A stretch of 64,000 bases of DNA from Fremontodendron californicum (taxonomy: Eukaryota; Streptophyta; Magnoliopsida; Malvales; Malvaceae). The DNA is taken from NCBI GenBank assembly GCA_030761205.1, contig JAULJL010000011.1, forward strand, positions 11,956,501 through 12,020,500, written 5' to 3'. Positions 58,710 through 64,000 of the stretch are shown here, one piece after another. Below the pieces are notes generated by a model. It saw nothing but the letters and a program-made list of their open reading frames with translations, did no database searches and was not told the DNA's origin. A program made the position numbers and the translations under genes. Every line of letters starts with the position of its first letter. Position 1 is the first letter of the stretch.

Positions 58710-61656
58710 TGTCACGCTCCAAACTGAGGCATAACAGACGTTGCACATCTGTGAGATATAATCTCACAAACATGCAAGGCAACAAACTGACTAATTGAAA
58801 TTCGGAAGAATCAAACCTTTAAATAAATAACGAACTAAATCATAATGTTTATAAAAGATTAATAAATTGTATATTTGAAAACAGGGTTCCGAAATATTTT
58901 TAGGTTGCGTTTGAGAATTTGGATTTCAAAATTTGGATTTGGATTTCAAAATAGTGTAAATTATGTAATACAACACATGTAAATGTAACATTGATGATTA
59001 TTTTTCAAATCCATAGATTTGTTGGATGCCTATTTAGTGGTGAATTTGAAATACCTATAACTATTTATGAATTTGAAATTCATGTTTTTATACCTTTCAA
59101 ATATATAATCGTATTGAATGTTAACTAATTTATACATAATGTATGCATTTCATTCTCACAATTTATATAACAAATGAAATCCAAATCCAAAATTTCAAAT
59201 TCGTATTTCCAAACATAGCATTAAAGAAATCCATAAAAATTCAAATAAAAACATAAAGTCTTGAATAATCTATCAAGAATAGTCTCGAAGTTCTAAGTAT
59301 TGGAAACAATCTTAAAAGTCCTAGAAACATGCACTAAAATCTGAAACGTCACTTCCCGAAATTTCCGCGTGCATGACCAAATTTAGTTACTGTAAAATGT
59401 TAAAGAAGAGAATTAGTACAACTACTTAGCAAGCAACCGACATTCCCTCAGCTGAGTTAAGCAAGTTCAAAACCTTTAGGCCAAAATAACTAATTGAATT
59501 TAATAATGCAAAATTCTGGATATTCGTATATTTGTAAATAATTTACTTCAGAATCATATATCATAATAGAACTCAACAAAAACATAAATTTTAGTTTCCG
59601 AAATCTATCTCTCTTTACAAGCTATGGCTACCCTTAACCCCAGTAACAAAGGTCAGAAGTCACTATAAAAACCACAATTAATCCCAGTGGCATGGGTCAA
59701 AATATATCGAAAGCAAATCAATAGTTGTGCATATCGAATATCATAAAAACCACAATTCTAAATCGGTGGCACGGTTGAAATCGATTTCTATCACAAAGTA
59801 CATGTCGACATGGCCAACGTTTAACCCTCGTGGACAAGGTTAGAGCATAGTCATACCAGGAGATAAATCACAACAAAACATATTTTTCGATTACCCAACG
59901 ATACGAAAGCAATAATCATTAATTTTCACAAAACACAACACGTGCAAAGAAAATTTTGTATTTCATTCAAAATATCTTATATAGTAAATTGTATTTACAA
60001 TTATAGATAAACAAATAGATATGTGCGTATACTTGAACAAAAATCATATATATACTTTACATGCTTAACTCGATTTAACAAAGCAGGGACAAAACATTAT
60101 ATATATTATGCACAAAATTTAAGCATGTCGAGGAAGATTTTTAGGGTGTCAAAACAGTGAAAAAATATCAAGTCACTTACCTGATTCGCTAAACCGATAA
60201 TTAAACGGCAAACCACACAAATCTCCTAGTAGTCTAAAAATTTAAGAAAATATTCAAAAATCAGAAATTAAATGAACTTAACAAGTATGACTTCTCGTTG
60301 GTCGTCCTAAGATATTTAGGTTGTGAGGCGACCTCCCTAACAAACCGAAAGTATTTGATAATATAATCTTTTATTAAAACGTTTCTTTCTTATTAATCAG
60401 AAAGATATTTAAAACCAAGTAAAATAGAAAATTATAAGTTAAACATACAATCAATATCAATATGATTTTGATTTTGATGAAAATATAATTACAACATTAA
60501 ATAAATTTCATATTTATAAATTTGTATATAATTAAATAAGCTTTTTACAATAACAAGCAAAATAAAGACAATTTCATAAAAATATATATTTATATATGTA
60601 AAGATTCACTAAAATTAATATAATTGAAATTAATATGATTTTTAACTAAATATATTTAATTTTGGCCGAAATAATTTTTTAAAAATAATAAAATTGAAGA
60701 AATTCAGATTCTGAAATTTTCATTTTTCATGATCATTTGGCTTAGTTTAAGCTATTAAAACTCCCAATCCGTGAGATTTCCAGTAATGATTAAAACACTA
60801 ATTCAAAGTAGGAATGTAATAGTATATCATAGAAATTTATTTCGATAAAAAAGATTACATGAATCCTAAGTTTCGGGGGTCAAAATTTTGAAAACAATCA
60901 CAAACTGCCCAATTTTTTTTGGGTTTTCTGGGTTTTCAGTTTCATGGAGCACACTTTGAGACTTCGATTCTCTTAATACAAAACTCATCTCATCAAGATA
61001 CATATACCAATAGAAAGATCACATTTCATACTATAAACAACATCAAAGTTTCGACAAAAATGATCACCAAAAAATGAAGTTTCGGCGGCCCAAAGTTGGC
61101 TCGTCAAAACCGTTAGAAACCCAAAAACCAACAAACTTCAAAAATTATTTTCTCCTAAATTACTCAACCAAATGAAGTCTCATACATACCATTGGAAAGA
61201 TCATGAAGAGACCTTTCTATAGGTACCGACAATGTCATCAGAAAGTCACTGAAAAATCATCGAAATTTTTAGGAAGTTAAGATGGTTCAAAATAAAAATT
61301 GGAGTTTTGTACAAAATGATTGAAATTTCTTTTTTTAAAGAAACCTAAGCAAAATCTCACCTTAATCAGTGTTTTTCAGAATAGATTTGCCTTTCCTTTG
61401 CTTATCTTCCTCTTCTCTAGGGTTGGGTTCTCCCAAATTGCCTAACTCTCTGTCTGATAAACACAAAAGATAAAAAGAAAATAAGATTAACCCTTTAAGT
61501 TTTATTAGGTTAAAGTAAGAGTCACTAATAACACTTACTCAGCCTAAAATAAAATTGTAGTATATGGACTTGATGCATGTAATAAAATAACCAAGTGTAA
61601 AATTTTGTGTGCATTACAATATCATTGAATGATCATTAGAACATTTTGGTTTGCTG
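58710..61656 (-). mobile_element. Possible LTR-type repeat, one end only
   Basis: Begins TGTCACGCTCCAAACTG, the inverse of an LTR end ...GGAGCGTGACA common in plant gypsy elements. The other terminus and target duplication were not found. Four loose repeats of a CCAGTGGCATGGGTC-like motif lie at about 59635-59850. It is interrupted by a Harbinger MITE and cut on the right by the LTR at 61657. No coding sequence. Confidence 0.35.
58913..59220. mobile_element. PIF/Harbinger-like MITE (308 bp)
   Basis: Ends GGTTGCGTTTGAGAATT and, inverted, TGCTATGTTTGGAAATACG are flanked by TTA (58910-58912 and 59221-59223). The interior is rich in repeated TTTGGATTT words. Confidence 0.6.
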
Positions 61657-61887
61657 TAGACACCGGATTTTATCCGGGTTTAATTTATTTTTTTAATTAA
61701 AAGAAAACAAAAAAAATCAGAAAAAAAAGAAAGAGAAATCAGAAAAAATCAGATAATTTCGAAAATTAAAAGAAAAATAAAAAAACACAAATTTGGGTTG
61801 AAATAAACCTCTTTTTGGATTGAAATGAGACTCTAAAAAATATGATTAAATTGAAACTCCTAGTTCTAGTAGAACTAATCTCTTCCA

Positions 61888-61894
61888 TATAAAA
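61888..61894 (+). promoter_or_regulatory. TATA box of the 5' LTR
   Basis: TATAAAA about 230 bp into the LTR, followed by a C/A-rich then purine-rich leader. Confidence 0.5.
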
Positions 61895-63541
61895 AACAAC
61901 CCAAGCATCAAACACAACACATCAAAAATCAAGGAGAGTCAGAAGCAAAGAAAATCATAGGATTTTCGAAATAATAAAAAAAAAAATTTGTGTGAGAAAA
62001 AATTCGAAATTTCAAGAGTGAGTGCTAGGATTTTGTTTCGAAAGGATTCTTGAGAATGAAAGTCTAGGTTTTAATTAGAGCAAGCATATACTAAAAGTTA
62101 GTGGCCGAATAGGTGGTCAACGGAGTAGATCGAATGAGGTGAAGTTTCGAACTTCGATTTCAGATCTAGAAGATTCTAGAGAGATTCGGGTGAAACTAAT
62201 TTGATTTTTGAAAAGAGGAGATCGAGAGGAATTTTTAGTGATTTTTTGGGAATTTTTGGAGTCCGATGACCGGCGGTTGACGGCGACGGTACGACGACGA
62301 CAGTGGTTCTGGCCGAAATCTGGAAAATTCTTGGTTTTGGGTGAAGAAATTCTTGGTGTTCTTGAAGAATTTCAGAGAAAAGAGTTTTTTTTTTTTAAAA
62401 TCAGGTAAAAGTGTTTAACAAAAAAAAAAAATGCATGTTGATAGCAGCAGGCGGGTCGGGCCAAGCGGCCCACGCCTGGGCCTGACCCTCATGCTGCCTC
62501 CTTTATTTTTTTTTTCTTTGTGTTTTATTGTTTTTTTTGTCTTGTTATTTTGTTATTTATTTTATTTATTATTTTACTAATTGATTTTTAAGTTTTTTTG
62601 GCAGGTTTATTTTGTGAATTATTATTATTATTTGCTTACTATTATTATTATGAGATATTTTATTAACCATTGTGTTCTTCAAAAAAAAAACTATTATTTT
62701 TTAAGAAAACTATTATTATATTATTTTATATTTATTTTATATTAATAATTATATATTTTTAATATTATTAACCATTGATTTATTTTTAAGATTAGATTAA
62801 TTATTAATTGAAGAATAGTTATTTTTAAATAAATAAATTGAGATTTTTTTCTAATGATGAAATTCAAAAAAATTACGAATGGTTGATTTCTGAAAAATTT
62901 TTAGGTGAGGAATTTCTCTTAGAAATTCTCCAGAATGAATGGAATGATTTTTTAAGAGATAATTTTCAATACCAATACCAATAAAAATCAAAAATTTATT
63001 TTTTTAAGGATAATTAATTTTCAATATTTTTTTTCTGAAATTGATTTTCCATAATAAATGCTTAATTTAAATTGAAGGATAAATTAAGATTTTTTCCGAT
63101 GATGAAATTCAAGAAAGTTGCGAATAGATGACTTTTAAGAAATTTCTAGGTGAGAAAAATTCTCTTAAAAATTCTCCAGAACGAATAGAAGAATATTTTA
63201 AGGGATGATTTTCGATATTAAAGATCAGAATTTGTTTTTCGAACAAACCTTAATAAAAATGTGGATTAATTTTGGAAGATTAATTTAAGAGAAATAATCT
63301 TGTTAAATAACCTAATTTTTCAGACGACGGAGCCTCTTCAATAGAACGAATGGTTTCTTTTGAATACTCTCGAGATGAGAAAACATTTTTTAGTAATTTC
63401 TCGAGAATAAATGGAAGGAAGACCTAAAAAATAATCTTTGAGATTTTTAATTTTAACAATTAAAATGAAATAGGATAGACAAGACCATTTAATTAAGACT
63501 TTTTAAGTATCACAAGACTAATTAGGTACTATCTCTTAGAT

Positions 63542-63596
63542 AGGCGTTGTGGGGGTCCTAATACTTCCTCACACGTAACCGTACCCCCGAACCTAG
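63542..63596 (+). repeat. Conserved LTR block shared by three Tat-like LTRs
   Basis: GGCGTTGTGGGGG...ACTTCCTCACACGTAACCG...CCCCCGAACC recurs in the LTRs at 6961-17320 (about 17032-17087) and 13617-16378 (minus, about 13795-13855), always about 170-235 bp before the LTR 3' end. Confidence 0.75.
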
Positions 63597-63771
63597 TTCT
63601 GATAAGTAGACCATAACCTATTCTTTTTAAGGTGCCTTAGTCAAGCTTAGGATTACTTTAAATAAGATAGATTCGTATAGGTGACTAATCACACCTAGAT
63701 TAGATGATTAGTGGCGACTCCATTGTTTGTGTCTAGCATGCTGGATTCGTATTTGGCACGTTATGACAGTT

Positions 63772-63790
63772 TGGCGACTCCACTGGGGAC
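63772..63790 (+). promoter_or_regulatory. Primer binding site for minus-strand DNA synthesis
   Basis: TGGCGACTCCACTGGGGAC follows the LTR end GTTATGACA by three bases and starts with TGG, the complement of a tRNA CCA end. The tRNA species cannot be assigned from this window. Confidence 0.8.
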
Positions 63791-64000
63791 ATTAGAGAGT
63801 CGAGCCATAAATTAGTCTTGTGATACCTTAGGTTTTAAATATTGGTCTTTAAGTGTTTAATTTTTATGTATTTATTTATTTGTTTATTTATTTTTTATTT
63901 TGATTTTGTTATTTGTACTAACAACTTTTGTTTCATTGTACATTTGTGGGTAAAGGAAGGTTTGAATGTCCCTTCGCACACACGACACATTGCATATCAT
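63791..64000 (+). mobile_element. 5' untranslated leader of the Tat/Ogre-like element, runs off the window
   Basis: Noncoding sequence after the primer site, ending in a CCCTTCGCACACACGACAC stretch seen in leaders of this lineage. No gag start is reached. Confidence 0.6.

Larger units (their letters stand above)
61657..63768 (+). mobile_element. 5' LTR of a Tat/Ogre-like gypsy element (2112 bp)
   Basis: Starts TGTAGACACCGGATTTTATC and ends GGCACGTTATGACA, followed after three bases by a primer binding site, so this is the 5' LTR of an element continuing beyond 64000. A TATA box lies at 61888-61894, followed by an A-rich leader. The family's conserved block is at 63542-63596 and a TGGCGACTCC copy at 63712-63721. 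The short ORFs within it (for example 62208-62408) are not recognised. Confidence 0.85.

Noticed and set aside
1..64000. CRISPR arrays, bacterial operons, organellar insertions, rRNA genes
   Set aside because: No spaced identical short repeats, no rRNA-like blocks and no plastid or mitochondrial gene similarity were seen; the DNA is plant nuclear in character.

Overview
This window is AT-rich plant nuclear DNA, from a eudicot. The evidence is one intact, intron-containing plant gene for the ER glucosidase II alpha subunit, plus a dense layer of plant-type transposable elements. These include Ty3/gypsy LTRs of Athila-like and Tat/Ogre-like type, copia-like solo LTRs, Mutator-like, CACTA, hAT and PIF/Harbinger MITEs, and a tRNA-derived SINE. 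The species cannot be fixed from the sequence; a Malvales-like genome is possible but unproven.

Layout. 1-6.9 kb: AT-rich DNA with an 8-unit tandem repeat, two hAT-like MITEs, a short SINE with perfect flanking duplications, and an unrecognised degenerate coding-like patch. 6.96-17.32 kb: one roughly 3.5 kb Tat-like solo LTR bounded by a perfect 5-bp duplication. It was split by two hAT elements, one of which was split again by a minus-strand LTR of the same superfamily. 17.6-25.0 kb: a copia-like solo LTR, a dead Mutator-like element (copy A) carrying a nested Athila-type solo LTR and a MULE-derived MITE, then a CACTA element with a nested hAT MITE. 25.35-26.55 kb: an NPF (nitrate/peptide) transporter pseudogene. 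27.1-36.6 kb: more MITEs, and a copia-like solo LTR containing a hAT element. 37.4-40.4 kb: the 3' half of an Athila-like retrotransposon (integrase, polypurine tract, LTR). 40.4-45.0 kb: copy B of the Mutator-like element, which retains the empty site of the MITE found in copy A.

45.52-54.53 kb (minus): the only convincing functional gene. Its six exons splice in frame to a 926-residue GH31 alpha-glucosidase with both catalytic aspartates, a signal peptide, a TATA box and a tiny upstream ORF. It is expected to trim glucose from N-glycans in the ER, with a beta subunit encoded elsewhere. 55.1-57.3 kb: decayed gag-protease-G-patch remnants of a Tat/Ogre-like element, with an apparent intron relic. 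58.7-61.66 kb: an unclassified LTR-like repeat with a Harbinger MITE. 61.66-64.0 kb: a 5' LTR and primer binding site of another Tat-like element that runs off the right edge.

No new multi-gene system was found. The most informative signals are dateable nested insertions with intact target-site duplications, a primer-binding-site-like decamer embedded near the 3' end of three Tat-like LTRs, and the regulatory layout at the glucosidase II start.
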